A DNA stretch of 64,000 nucleotides from Bacteroidales bacterium (GCA_910575545.1 CAJTFH010000008.1:38109-102108), one strand, 5' to 3'. Counted from the stretch's first letter, positions 18,517 to 28,191 are shown. The notes: a model not told the origin generated them from the letters alone. Program-made: numbers and translations.

Positions 18517-20691
18517 TTGACCTTGAGAAAGATTCTTTACGCCCTATTTTTTCTGACCTTATTCTTAGAGTCGTCGGCTCTTGAAAGCGGCAAGACTTGC
18601 AGTATATCACTCGGCGATAAGGCCATATTTGTGCAAAATGCCAATATTCAAAACTCCAAGCCGGTAGTTTTGTGGAGTGATACGCGAGTGCCCGCACAAC
18701 GTTGGTCTCTTGAACCGGGCGACGACGGTACCTATGCATTTGCCAATCTGTATACCAACTATTATCTGGGCGTTACCCGGCAGAGTGCCGGTGCGGAAAT
18801 TTGTCAACGCGTCTACAGTATGTACCTGAGCCGATGGAAACTCGAGCAGTGCGATGGCGGCAATCGACTGCTGCTTGCCGGTAACGAGGATATGTGTCTG
18901 GCCGCCTCGTCAAACGATGAAGGCGCCGCCCTGACACTCGTCGACAAGAATGTGGCCGACCCTGCGCTGAGCGTGTTCACTATTACCGAAGACGACATCA
19001 CCATACCGACTGCTTTCGATGCCGGTGTGCGCGACGCCATGTTGGACGGTTTTCTTCGGCAATACTATCACGATGCCCCAGTGGGCCATGTGCTCGGTGG
19101 CGGCGGATGGTGGGGCGATGCAGAGATGTTCGAGACCATTCTCGACGCTTTCGCCACTACCGGCGATCTACGCTATAAAGAGCTGTTCAACGAGCTGTAT
19201 CTCAATTTCATCAGCCGTAATGGCTCTGACTGGAGCGACAACGAATACAACGACGACATCACATGGATGACTCTTGCATGTCTCCGTGCATATAAATATT
19301 TCGGCACTTCCGCTTATCTCAACATTGCCAGAGATAACTTCACACGCGTGTATAATCGTGCACATCAGCCTTTCGGTACCCTTATTTGGAAGCAAAGTCA
19401 GGATAATAAACTTGGCACCAACTCTTGCATCAACTGTCCCGCTACCATTGCCGCCTGCTATCTTGGGCAGCTTACCGGCGACAAATCGTGGTACACCAAG
19501 GCTTTGACCATCTATGCAGGTCAGCGCAAACTCCTGTTTAACGCCAACACCGGTGAAGTTTGGGACAGCCGCGCATGGAACAGCGACGGCTCCATGGCGT
19601 CGGACTTCAACTCTTGGGTATCGACCTACAACCAGGGTACCATGCTCGGAGCAGCAGTGGCCCTCTATGATTATACCAAGGATGATATGTTTATCAGCGA
19701 TGCCAGAAAAATATACGAGCGTTCGCGCGACCACCTGACCAACAGCGACAAAATTATTAGTGTATGCCAGACCATCAATGGCGACTTGTGCGGTTTCAAA
19801 GGTATCCTGATGCGTTATGTACGCGCCTATGCTGAGTCGCAGCACCTCGAAGAACCGATGCTCTGGCTTGAAAAAAATGCCTGGCATGCATATCAGAACG
19901 GTAATTCCAACGGCGTGATCTGGTCGGCATGGCTCACCAAAACGGCCGAAGACCTGAAGCGCATCGAGGGCAACGACCTCAAGGACGTAAACAACGATGC
20001 TTTCGGCTCGTCGACAGCTGTGTCGGTTGCTTTCAACGCGCATGTAAACCGCATGTTCAGTAAGAATGCGGCCGAAGGTCTCGAAGCAATGTACTTCGAC
20101 GACATCCAGTTTACCCAACTCGATGATCAGCATGCCGACGGCGACACACCCAACACCACGCCCACGTTTTTAACCAATGGCTACATCTGTTTCCGCAACG
20201 TTGATTTCGGTAGCGAAGGCCTCAACCGGGCCATCGCGCGTACGAGTGCGGCCGGCGGACGCTCCTATATCAAGCTTTATGTCGACTCCATATCCGATTC
20301 GGGCCTTTTGGGCCGAAGCACGGGATTTCTGGGCAAGCCCTGGCAGGAAGTAAGCATTGACACCGACCGCTCGCTCACCGGTGTCCATGATGTCTTTGTT
20401 CAATTTGTCGGCCCCGGCGTGCAGTTCCATAATATCCGATTCACCGGCGATGAAAGCGGCGTATTGAATATCTCCGCCCCAGGTGCCGCATCTATGCGTC
20501 TCAATGGGTGTGAACTCGTCATTGAGTCGACCGAAGATGCCATACTGAGCATATTTAATGTTGCGGGAGCGCTTGAAACATACACCAATGTAGTGGCAGG
20601 AACGACGTCGGTAACAGTGCAGACGGGCATCCATATCTGCCGCCTGAGCGGTAGCAATAGTGTTACCACTATCAAAGCAATCGTAAACTAA
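18517..20691 (+). CDS. GH76 family endo-alpha-1,6-mannanase with lectin-like and CBM6-like modules, T9SS tail
   Basis: Secreted endo-mannanase cutting the alpha-1,6 mannose backbone of fungal-type mannan. Length is about 724 residues from TTG 18517. The start is uncertain: GTG 18493 lies in the hairpin stem and TTG 18523 is also possible. Hydrophobic signal LYALFFLTLFLESSA. A ricin-like beta-trefoil module lies near 25-155 (FVQNANIQNSKPVVLW, QRWSLEPGDDG, SRWKLEQCDGGNRLL). The GH76 alpha6/alpha6 barrel covers about 165-500, with the catalytic Asp pair at 246-247 in YNDDITW and also GGGGWWGDAEM and NCPATIAACYLGQLT. A CBM6/35-like beta sandwich lies near 515-645 (GYICFRNVDFG, FVQFVGPGVQFHNIRF). 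A T9SS-type C-terminal domain follows (LSIFNVAGALETY ... TTIKAIVN). Confidence 0.9.
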   Translation: MTLRKILYALFFLTLFLESSALESGKTCSISLGDKAIFVQNANIQNSKPVVLWSDTRVPAQRWSLEPGDDGTYAFANLYTNYYLGVTRQSAGAEICQRVYSMYLSRWKLEQCDGGNRLLLAGNEDMCLAASSNDEGAALTLVDKNVADPALSVFTITEDDITIPTAFDAGVRDAMLDGFLRQYYHDAPVGHVLGGGGWWGDAEMFETILDAFATTGDLRYKELFNELYLNFISRNGSDWSDNEYNDDITWMTLACLRAYKYFGTSAYLNIARDNFTRVYNRAHQPFGTLIWKQSQDNKLGTNSCINCPATIAACYLGQLTGDKSWYTKALTIYAGQRKLLFNANTGEVWDSRAWNSDGSMASDFNSWVSTYNQGTMLGAAVALYDYTKDDMFISDARKIYERSRDHLTNSDKIISVCQTINGDLCGFKGILMRYVRAYAESQHLEEPMLWLEKNAWHAYQNGNSNGVIWSAWLTKTAEDLKRIEGNDLKDVNNDAFGSSTAVSVAFNAHVNRMFSKNAAEGLEAMYFDDIQFTQLDDQHADGDTPNTTPTFLTNGYICFRNVDFGSEGLNRAIARTSAAGGRSYIKLYVDSISDSGLLGRSTGFLGKPWQEVSIDTDRSLTGVHDVFVQFVGPGVQFHNIRFTGDESGVLNISAPGAASMRLNGCELVIESTEDAILSIFNVAGALETYTNVVAGTTSVTVQTGIHICRLSGSNSVTTIKAIVN

Positions 20692-20714
20692 TCACCTAAA
20701 TAATTAGAAATCAG

Positions 20715-23555
20715 ATGAAGATATATCCCACCCTACTTATGCTTGCAGCCGGTTGCTCAATGGCGTATGCCGACGCCATTACAGAGCAGCAGGCCCTTGC
20801 AAATGCATGCATGTTCATCGAGCAGAGCGGCCCGCAGACCTCCATGCGCCGAGTTGCCGGCAAAAAGCCTGTGCTTACCAAGGCTTTGGAAGGCCGCGGC
20901 TTCTATGCTTTCAATATCAACGGCGATGCCGGCTATATCGTCACATCCGGCAGCGACCGCACGCAAGCGGTTCTGGGCTATTCCGACCACGGATCGCTCA
21001 ATCCCGACAATATGCCCGAGCCATTGAAATATTGGCTCGAAAGCCTCGACAAAGCCGTCGAAAGCATTGAGGCCGGCATACCTCAGAAAAAAGTCCTCAC
21101 GGCCAACAATGTCGCACGCGTGGCCGACAAGACTGCCATCGCACCGTTGGTGACGTGCAAATGGAATCAGGGCGATCCCTTCAATATCATGACACCCTCG
21201 TATGTCGACCAGAACACCGGAGCCACCTACGCACATAGCGCCACTGGCTGCGTTGCTACCGCAACGACCCAGATAATGTACTACTGGAAATGGCCCCAGG
21301 ACGCCTGCGCAGCAATTCCCTCATACACATACAACTGGTCGGGAAACGTCAGGACTACCGAAGCCCTGCCTCCGGTAGTGTTCGACTGGGATAACATGAC
21401 CGATACATACGACAGCCGGTCGAGCCAAAAATCAAAAGAAGCCGTAGCACAGCTGATGCTATACGCCGGCCACGGCATGCAGTCGGGTTATGCCGGGGCT
21501 ACAGGTGCCACATCCTATAATGCACTCAATGCCCTCAAAAACTACTTTGGTTACAACAGGGATGCATATATAGCCGATCAGCTCAACTACACCTACCAGG
21601 AGTGGGAAGATCTGTTCTACAACGAACTCTCTGCCGGCCGTCCGCTGCTGATGGGTGCCGACAACTATGAACGTACAGGCGGTCATGAGTTTGTGGCCGA
21701 CGGATATGACGGCAACGGCCTCTTCCACATCAACTGGGGATGGGGCGGCTGGGACGACGGATACTTCGTCCTCACCGTTATGGCTCCCGATAATCAAGGC
21801 ATAGGTGGCTCTACAGATGCCAATGGCTATTCCATGGGACAGAACGTGTGTATCAACCTGTGGCCGGCTAATGTCGCACCGAGTCAGGAAACCGTCCGTG
21901 CCTCGATCTCCAATATCAGTGCCGGTCAAAGCAAGATACGCAAGAACTCCGACGGTGTATTCTCGCTAAGTTTCACCTACGATCTGCGTACCCTCCTGAT
22001 GAATCAGTATACCGTCGAGCATGCATTCCGCCTGACAGCCGACGACAATACCATCGTTGACGACGCCATTTCCGCTGCTAAATATGTAATGTATCCGTCG
22101 TACCGCTATAATTTCAATGCTTCGATAAAGCTGCAGAACCTTGCCGACGGCACTTACAAGCTGTCGGGCATTTCCCGACTGGCCGACAGCCAGGAATGGC
22201 TGGCCGACGACCATTCCGACAGAAACTATATACAGCTTGTCGTCAGCGGTGATGAAATGACCGTTGAAGTCAAACCCGGCATGGGCAGCAAACTTGTGGT
22301 CAATTCGCTCAATCTCGAGGGTGCCACCGAAGTCGGACAATGGCAAAAAGTAGTCTACAACATTACCAACAACGGCAATGATTTCTACGGCGAGACTTAT
22401 CTCTTTGTTGATGGTAAACTTTCTTCAGGCAACACCATAAGTATCCCCGCCGGCGCTACCGCCGATATTTACTACAAATTTCAGCCTGCCAACAACCTGG
22501 GCGTACACAATTTCCTGCTGTCGTCTTCGACCAACGTCAGTGCGTCGAGCACAATAAGCGATATCGACCGCATGTTTAATCTCGACTGTATGTGGAAGGC
22601 CGACGGCACCATGATGGCGCTTCCCAAGATTGGGACTTCAAGTTACGAGGTTCCTGCAGATATTGCGGCACTGTATCTATACGGTTCGTCGCCCCGCTCC
22701 ATCGCCGTTAGCAGCGCCAACCCCAACCTCGTGCTATATTACGACGAGAATGTTAAGATCTCAAACCGAATGGAAACGATCATGCGCAAGTATATAACCA
22801 ATATCGTTATAGGCGGCAAGGCCGTGGAAGCCGGATTCAAAGATGGCTATAATGTATACATACCCATGGCGTTCACGGCCCAGACGGCAAGCTACACAAG
22901 AGAGAATATGCCCACATGGAGTACACTTGCGCTGCCCTTCGATGTCGACCGGATCGATATCGAAGGTGTTCAGGTCGATTGGTTTACTTCCAAGGACGAC
23001 CTCGACAAGAAAATCTTTGTGAAACGTTTTGCAGGCAACCGTGCCGCTCAACTGCGTTTCTCACATACCTCCGAAATAAAGGCAAATACACCTTATTTCG
23101 TCGGTCTTGCGGGCAATCTCAACGGTTCCTCGTTCGACCACACAGGCAAGAACGTCACATTCTCAGGCTCCAATGTACTTGTAGAGATATCCGGAGAACA
23201 CACCGACAACTTTGTGCCCAAGAACGTAAAGATGTTGCCGTGCTATTCTACCGGCTCCAAGGACAAGATGTTCGGCATCGACGAAAATTTAGAAAACTTT
23301 GTGCCGGTCGATAAACTCGAGCCATTCCATGCCTACGTCAACACCACCAGTAGCGCTACAAGCTATTCAATCTACTATGACGAAGGTGAAGGCCAAAGCG
23401 GCGTCGAAGACGTTGCCGTTGACATCGAAGGCATTTCGCCCCAAGCTCCTGTATATAATCTCCAGGGAGTGCCTACGGGTACTTACGCGGATTTTGACAG
23501 TCTCCGACCGGGCCTCTACATTGTGGCCGGCCGCAAAATCTTCAAGAATCAATAA
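20715..23555 (+). CDS. C10 family (streptopain-like) cysteine protease with T9SS sorting domain
   Basis: Secreted 946-residue protease. Signal peptide 1-19 (GCSMAYA). A prodomain of the Spi/streptopain type lies at about 20-130 (FYAFNINGDAGYIVTSGSDR, LGYSDHG). The C10 peptidase domain holds nucleophile Cys179 in HSATGCVATATTQIMYYWKWP, catalytic His324 in GGHEFVADGYD, and the LFHINWGWGGWDDGYF block at 336-350 that is typical of the family. Long beta-rich linker domains follow, and a C-terminal sorting domain (VYNLQGVPTG ... GLYIVAGRKIF) marks it as T9SS cargo. It lies 24 bp after the GH76 gene, so it is probably co-transcribed. A protease in a mannan locus would suit mannoprotein or glycoprotein as a substrate; that link is inference. 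Confidence 0.93.
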   Translation: MKIYPTLLMLAAGCSMAYADAITEQQALANACMFIEQSGPQTSMRRVAGKKPVLTKALEGRGFYAFNINGDAGYIVTSGSDRTQAVLGYSDHGSLNPDNMPEPLKYWLESLDKAVESIEAGIPQKKVLTANNVARVADKTAIAPLVTCKWNQGDPFNIMTPSYVDQNTGATYAHSATGCVATATTQIMYYWKWPQDACAAIPSYTYNWSGNVRTTEALPPVVFDWDNMTDTYDSRSSQKSKEAVAQLMLYAGHGMQSGYAGATGATSYNALNALKNYFGYNRDAYIADQLNYTYQEWEDLFYNELSAGRPLLMGADNYERTGGHEFVADGYDGNGLFHINWGWGGWDDGYFVLTVMAPDNQGIGGSTDANGYSMGQNVCINLWPANVAPSQETVRASISNISAGQSKIRKNSDGVFSLSFTYDLRTLLMNQYTVEHAFRLTADDNTIVDDAISAAKYVMYPSYRYNFNASIKLQNLADGTYKLSGISRLADSQEWLADDHSDRNYIQLVVSGDEMTVEVKPGMGSKLVVNSLNLEGATEVGQWQKVVYNITNNGNDFYGETYLFVDGKLSSGNTISIPAGATADIYYKFQPANNLGVHNFLLSSSTNVSASSTISDIDRMFNLDCMWKADGTMMALPKIGTSSYEVPADIAALYLYGSSPRSIAVSSANPNLVLYYDENVKISNRMETIMRKYITNIVIGGKAVEAGFKDGYNVYIPMAFTAQTASYTRENMPTWSTLALPFDVDRIDIEGVQVDWFTSKDDLDKKIFVKRFAGNRAAQLRFSHTSEIKANTPYFVGLAGNLNGSSFDHTGKNVTFSGSNVLVEISGEHTDNFVPKNVKMLPCYSTGSKDKMFGIDENLENFVPVDKLEPFHAYVNTTSSATSYSIYYDEGEGQSGVEDVAVDIEGISPQAPVYNLQGVPTGTYADFDSLRPGLYIVAGRKIFKNQ

Positions 23556-23568
23556 TTGCGGTCCGACA

Positions 23569-23760
23569 CAACTTTTTGATTATACTGAAAATAAGGGCCG
23601 ACGCCGATTCATGGACGGCAAGCCCTATATTCCGACTTATTTTAAATTAGATGACCTCAAATCAGGCAAACATATCATCATCAAGAAAAGCGCTAAGCCA
23701 AACCCTGAGTGGGGTAAGGACGAAAAAGATTATCCATACCCATTCTCTCGAAATAAATAA
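23569..23760 (+). pseudogene. Relic of the C-terminal end of a GH92-type alpha-mannosidase
   Basis: After the protease stop, one frame encodes RRRFMDGKPYIPTYFKLDD, then SGKHIIIKKSAKPNPEWG and DYPYPFSRNK before a TAA at 23758. This resembles the extreme C-terminus of Bacteroidales GH92 enzymes (a (N/D)GKxYxxxYxxxxDLxxG segment, a hydrophobic strand, xxPNxxxG, then (D/E)xPYSFS). No start codon or upstream domain is present, so the rest was lost. The stretch marks a change to less GC-rich sequence. Recognition is from a remembered family pattern, so confidence is moderate. Confidence 0.5.
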
Positions 23761-23781
23761 CCATCACATAATATAATAACC

Positions 23782-24891
23782 ATGTATAGAACTGATAAAC
23801 GAATTGTCATTACACTTGATGCCGGCGGTACTAACCTGGTATTCGGTGCAATGCGTGGATGTGAATATATCACCACGCCAATAACCTATCCGTCAAACGC
23901 CCATGACCTTGATTTGTGTCTCGCAACTATCGTCAAAGGTTTTAAAGAAGTCATCGAGTCGCTTGATGAAAAACCTGTGGCAATAAGTTTCGCATTCCCC
24001 GGTCCGGCCGATTATCCCAATGGCATTATTGGCGGTTATCTGCCCAATTTCCCATCGTTCCGCAACGGAGTTGCCTTAGGTCCGTATCTTGAACGTGAGT
24101 TTGGTATCCCTGTATATATTAATAATGATGGAGACCTCTTTGCCTATGGCGAGGCATTGTGCGGCGCGCTGCCGGCCATCAATAAGAAACTTAAGGCAAG
24201 TGGTAGCGCCAAGCAATATAATAACCTCATCGGTTATACATTCGGTACAGGTTTTGGTGTCGGCATTGTTGTAGATGGCAAACTGAACCGCGGTGATAAC
24301 TCCTGTGTAGAGACATTCTGTCTGCCTCATAAGACCAAGCATGGCATAATGGCAGAGGAGGGAGTGTCGGTTCGCGCTATAAAGCGTGTATATCGCGAAC
24401 TTAGCGGTGACGAACGCACTGACCTTACACCTAAGGACATTTGTGAGATTGCTGATGGCAAACAGTCTGGTGACTCAGAAGCAGCCAAGAAGGCTTTCGC
24501 AGAAATGGGTGAGACCGCCGGTTTCTCTATGGCCTTGGCAGCCTCTCTTATTGACGGCATTATAGTAATCGGCGGTGGCATAACAGCAGCGCGCCATCTA
24601 ATGATTGACGCAATTCTCAAAGAATTAAGAGGTACAGTATGCACGCTTGACGGCACAATGGTCAAGTGTGTGCAGCCGGAAGTGTTCTACCTTGACAATC
24701 CAGAAGAATTTGAAAAATTCTCAGCTGGCGCACGTCAGACCATAATGATTCCAGGTACGGATATCCAGGTGATATATGATCCCATGAAACGACTTGGCGT
24801 AGTGTTCTCTGAAATTGGAGCCAGCAAGGCAATATCAGCTGGTGCTTACGCTTTTGCATTATCACAACTTGACTCAAAGGACGTTGAATAA
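23782..24891 (+). CDS. ROK family sugar kinase
   Basis: Cytoplasmic 369-residue protein of the ROK family (ASKHA fold), expected to phosphorylate a hexose such as mannose or glucose released by the neighbouring mannosidases. Visible: phosphate-1 motif ITLDAGGTNLVFGAMRG at 10-26; catalytic-type Asp in INNDGDLFAYGEA near 110; GYTFGTGFGVGIVVDGKL near 153; adenosine-site IIVIGGGITAARHL near 256. The zinc-binding CxCGxxGCxE signature of most ROK kinases is replaced by CVETFCLPHKTKHG, so it is an atypical member. Its stop overlaps the predicted start of GH92, which suggests translational coupling. Codon use is more AT-rich than in the upstream T9SS genes. Confidence 0.85.
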   Translation: MYRTDKRIVITLDAGGTNLVFGAMRGCEYITTPITYPSNAHDLDLCLATIVKGFKEVIESLDEKPVAISFAFPGPADYPNGIIGGYLPNFPSFRNGVALGPYLEREFGIPVYINNDGDLFAYGEALCGALPAINKKLKASGSAKQYNNLIGYTFGTGFGVGIVVDGKLNRGDNSCVETFCLPHKTKHGIMAEEGVSVRAIKRVYRELSGDERTDLTPKDICEIADGKQSGDSEAAKKAFAEMGETAGFSMALAASLIDGIIVIGGGITAARHLMIDAILKELRGTVCTLDGTMVKCVQPEVFYLDNPEEFEKFSAGARQTIMIPGTDIQVIYDPMKRLGVVFSEIGASKAISAGAYAFALSQLDSKDVE

Positions 24892-27070
24892 TATAGGGAA
24901 GTTGCTTGTGGGTATAACATTGCCCCTTTTAGGAATATCGTGTTCAGATAGCCATAATAAAGACTCTGAAACGCACTTTACCGACTATGTGAACCCATTT
25001 ATCGGTACTGGCGATCACGGCCATGTGTTTTTGGGGGCAAATGTGCCTTTCGGCATGGTTCAATTAGGCCCCTCACAATTTGTTAAAGGATGGGACTGGT
25101 GTTCAGGCTACCACGCTTCAGATTCAACCCTTCTCGGCTTCAGCCATACCCATTTAAGTGGGACGGGTATAGGCGACTTAGGCGATATATTAGTGCTGCC
25201 TGTCATAAACAAAGAAGATACCAGCTCAGCATTTACCCACGATAAAGAAGTGTGTCGTCCCGGTTACTATAGTGTTGTACTTGACGATTCTGGAATTAAT
25301 GCAGAACTGACAGCCACCACACGCACCGGATTTCACCGCTATACCTTCCCGGCTGACGCTGACACAGCCTATGTCAAATTAAATTTGACCTATGGTATAG
25401 GCTGGGACAAGCCTACCGAAACCCAGATTGTGGTTGAAAACGATAGCACTGTTTCCGGCTACCGCTACTCAAAAGGATGGGCGAGAAACCAGAAAATCTA
25501 TTTCACAGCTCAGTTCTCACAGCCGTTCGTCGCTCATTATGGCGACAATAGGGACATGACTTTTGCCTTTGACGCGAATTCATCACCTCTGTTTATGAAG
25601 GTTGGCGTTTCGCCTGTAAGTGTAGAAAATTCAAAGCTTAATCTCACGACCGAGAACAGTGGCTGGGACTTCGATGCAGTTGCCAAATCGGCTGATGAAT
25701 CGTGGAACAAACAGCTCGCCAAGATTGATGTCAAAAGTAACAGCGATACCGACAAACGTAAATTCTATACGGCTTTATATCACACTATGTTTGCCCCGGC
25801 GGTATTCAGCGACGTAAATGGTGATTATCGTGGTGCTGATGGTCAGAATTATAATACCGATGGTAAATTCGCAGATTACACCATATTCTCTCTTTGGGAT
25901 ACATATCGTGCGGCTCATCCACTCTCAACTATCATACATCCTGATTTGCAAGGAGATTATGCCAACACCTTTATAAACATCTATCGTCAGCAGGGTAAAT
26001 TACCCGTATGGCATCTGCACGGTAATGAAACAAATTGCATGATTGGCAATCCGGGAGTTATCGTTTTAGGCGACTTGTTGATGAAGGGCTTTGTAAGTGA
26101 CTCAGCAGGGGCTTATGAAGCTATGAAGGTATCTTGTCTGCTTGACGAACGCTCGCTCGGCGCGTTGAAACAATATGGCTACGTGCCATATGATGCACCC
26201 GGATGCGATGAAAGTGTGGCAAAAGGTCTTGAATATGCCATTGCTGACAATGCCGTTGCCAAAGTTGCTGCCCTGCTCGGAGAGGAAGAAGACCAGAATT
26301 ATTTTGAAGAGAGAGCCGCTTCATACAGCAAATATTTTGACAGTGAGACCAATTTCATGCGCGGAAAATCTATGGACGGAAAATTCCGTGACGAGGTATT
26401 TAATCCGTTTGCGACTACACACAGAGCCGATGACTATTGCGAGGGCAATGGTTGGCAATATGTATGGCTTGTACCCCATGACCCACATGGACTTATCAAT
26501 CTGTTTAGCTCAGAAGAAGAGTTTGTCAACAAGCTTGATTCGCTTTTCACGGTTGAAGGACAGCTCGGTGACGATGCATCGCCAGACATCAGCGGCTTGA
26601 TTGGCCAATATGCCCATGGTAACGAGCCGAGTCACCACACGGTCTATTTATATAATTATGTGGGACAGCCATATAAGGCTGCGCCTATCCTCCGTCAGAT
26701 AATGAATGATTTATACAATGACGGTATGGCAGGTTTGTGCGGCAACGAAGATGTCGGACAAATGTCGGCATGGTTTGTATTGTCTTCTATGGGATTGTAT
26801 CAAGTGGAACCGACAGGCGGAAAATTTGTGTTCGGTACTCCTTTGTTTGATTCTGCCATTGTTGAAGTGGGAGATGGAAAGAGGTTGGAAATACAGGCTC
26901 ATAATAATTCGGCTGATAACATCTATATACAGGAAGTCAGATTCAACGGAGAGCCTTACGAAAAATCATATATCGAATTTGACCAAATAAAGAATGGCGG
27001 AACACTTGAATTTGTAATGGATGCAACTCCGTCAGAGACATTTGGAGTAAACAATGATGCAAGACCGTAG
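24884..27070 (+). CDS. GH92 family alpha-mannosidase lipoprotein
   Basis: Calcium-dependent inverting exo-alpha-mannosidase, about 728 residues, full length for GH92. The likely start is TTG at 24884, overlapping the ROK stop; GTG 24908 is an alternative. It gives a lipoprotein signal (LLVGITLPLLGISC). N-terminal GH92 domain: YVNPFIGTGDHGHVFLGANVPFGMVQLGP and GFSHTHLSGTG. Catalytic domain: acid Glu581 in HGNEPSHHTVYLYNYVGQPY and the GNEDVGQMSAWFVLSSMG segment near 621-638 that carries the base region. The C-terminal strand is RFNGEPYEKSYIEFDQIKNGG-like. All signature motifs are intact. It should be periplasmic or surface anchored and trim mannose from oligosaccharides imported by SusCD. The next gene overlaps its end by 17 bp. 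Confidence 0.92.
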   Translation: MNNIGKLLVGITLPLLGISCSDSHNKDSETHFTDYVNPFIGTGDHGHVFLGANVPFGMVQLGPSQFVKGWDWCSGYHASDSTLLGFSHTHLSGTGIGDLGDILVLPVINKEDTSSAFTHDKEVCRPGYYSVVLDDSGINAELTATTRTGFHRYTFPADADTAYVKLNLTYGIGWDKPTETQIVVENDSTVSGYRYSKGWARNQKIYFTAQFSQPFVAHYGDNRDMTFAFDANSSPLFMKVGVSPVSVENSKLNLTTENSGWDFDAVAKSADESWNKQLAKIDVKSNSDTDKRKFYTALYHTMFAPAVFSDVNGDYRGADGQNYNTDGKFADYTIFSLWDTYRAAHPLSTIIHPDLQGDYANTFINIYRQQGKLPVWHLHGNETNCMIGNPGVIVLGDLLMKGFVSDSAGAYEAMKVSCLLDERSLGALKQYGYVPYDAPGCDESVAKGLEYAIADNAVAKVAALLGEEEDQNYFEERAASYSKYFDSETNFMRGKSMDGKFRDEVFNPFATTHRADDYCEGNGWQYVWLVPHDPHGLINLFSSEEEFVNKLDSLFTVEGQLGDDASPDISGLIGQYAHGNEPSHHTVYLYNYVGQPYKAAPILRQIMNDLYNDGMAGLCGNEDVGQMSAWFVLSSMGLYQVEPTGGKFVFGTPLFDSAIVEVGDGKRLEIQAHNNSADNIYIQEVRFNGEPYEKSYIEFDQIKNGGTLEFVMDATPSETFGVNNDARP

Positions 27071-27954
27071 AAAAATCTCCCCCATCTCTTGGATTCCCAC
27101 TGCATATTTTGCAATGGGACTGCCATTTGTGGCCATATCTTTAGCATCGGTCATAATGTTTGCCGACCTCGGCATTGATGAGGCTAGTATAACATTCTGG
27201 ACGTCGCTGCTGATATTGCCATATACGATTAAGCCTCTTTGGAGTCCTTTATTGGAACTATATTATACCAAAAAGCATTTTGCCTTAGTTTGTGCTATGC
27301 GGTATCTGTTTCGGTTTGATAGCGTTTCTGTTGCCGGTTCCTGATTTCTTTGCGTTTGCCATAGCTATAATGGCTGTGATTTCAATAAGTGGCGCAACGA
27401 ATGACATCGCTACCGACGGTATATATCTGACAGCAATAGATAAGAAAACACAGGCGAAGTATATCGGTTGGCAAGGTGCTTTCTACAATCTTGCAAAAGT
27501 GCTTGTCAACGGCGGACTGGTGTATCTTGCCGGAGCCATTATTACTCATTTTAAGGCCGAGGACCCGGATAATGCGGCTAAATATGCATGGATGATTATC
27601 ATGGGAATTATCGCATGCGTGATGGTTGCCGTCGCAATCTATCATTGGTTCTTCCTGCCTACCGGCTCGAAAAATGAAGAGTCGCCGGCAAGTTTCCGAG
27701 GTGCAATGGTTTCATTGTTAGATGTATTCAAAGACTTCTTCACCAAGAAGCATATTTGGCTATACATATTATTTATATTATGTTATCGTCTGACCGAAGG
27801 TTTTGCAGTAAAGATGGTGCCATTGTTCCTAAAAGCGCTGGTTGATATGGGAGGCTTAGGCTTGTCAAATGAATCAATCGTAAAGATTGGGCATTGTATC
27901 TCACATTCTGACTTAAACGATGGCCGTGTATTGGAAATAAATTCAGAAAAATAA
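27054..27954 (+). pseudogene. Broken MFS sugar transporter (AmpG/PAT-like)
   Basis: ATG at 27054 overlaps the GH92 end. The first frame encodes the N-terminal helices (PTAYFAMGLPFVAISLASV, MFADLGIDEASITFWTSLLILPYTIKPLWSP) and stops at 27344. A second frame, from about 27292, continues with CGICFGLIAFLLPVPDFFAF, the ATNDIATDGIYLTAID loop and further helices to LFLKALVDMGGLGLSNESI. So there is a frameshift near 27290. After about 27880 the usual second half of the family is missing and an unrelated tail ending in a stop at 27954 follows. Family members have around 430 residues and 12 helices; about 270 remain here in two frames. Inner-membrane import of mannose or a mannoside is its inferred former role. 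Confidence 0.8.
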
Positions 27955-27970
27955 TAATTAATTGATATTA

Positions 27971-28053
27971 TGATATATAAATTCAATCCCATACTTAAAA
28001 CTACAATTTGGGGCGGTGATAAAATCGCAACATTTAAAAATATTGCCACTGAC
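27971..28053 (+). pseudogene. manA: N-terminal fragment of a type I mannose-6-phosphate isomerase, cut by IS21 element
   Basis: ATG 27971 starts MIYKFNPILKTTIWGGDKIA followed by TFKNIATDW, which matches the N-terminus of type I phosphomannose isomerases (xFxPILKxxxWGGDK). The reading frame runs straight into the IS21 end at 28054. No continuation is visible after the other IS end at 30706. ManA converts mannose-6-P to fructose-6-P, the natural last step of this locus. Confidence 0.7.
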
Positions 28054-28081
28054 TGGAAAACCCAGGGTCGGATGACCCCTT
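28054..28081. repeat. Left terminal inverted repeat of IS21 element
   Basis: 28 bp, perfect complement of 30679-30706; begins TGGAAAACCC. Confidence 0.9.
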
Positions 28082-28183
28082 GAGTCAGGCTGATTTGCCC
28101 CCTTTGGCCAAAATTGCACTGACCCTTTTGCCCAGAATAAAAATGACCCCTGTCGACGAAATGTCAGCAGGGGATTTTATATG

Positions 28184-28191
28184 TATCTTTG
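28184..28191 (+). promoter_or_regulatory. Predicted -7 box for istA
   Basis: TATCTTTG matches the Bacteroidetes -7 consensus TAnnTTTG and lies 40 bp before the istA ATG. No good TTTG is seen at the -33 spacing. Confidence 0.4.
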
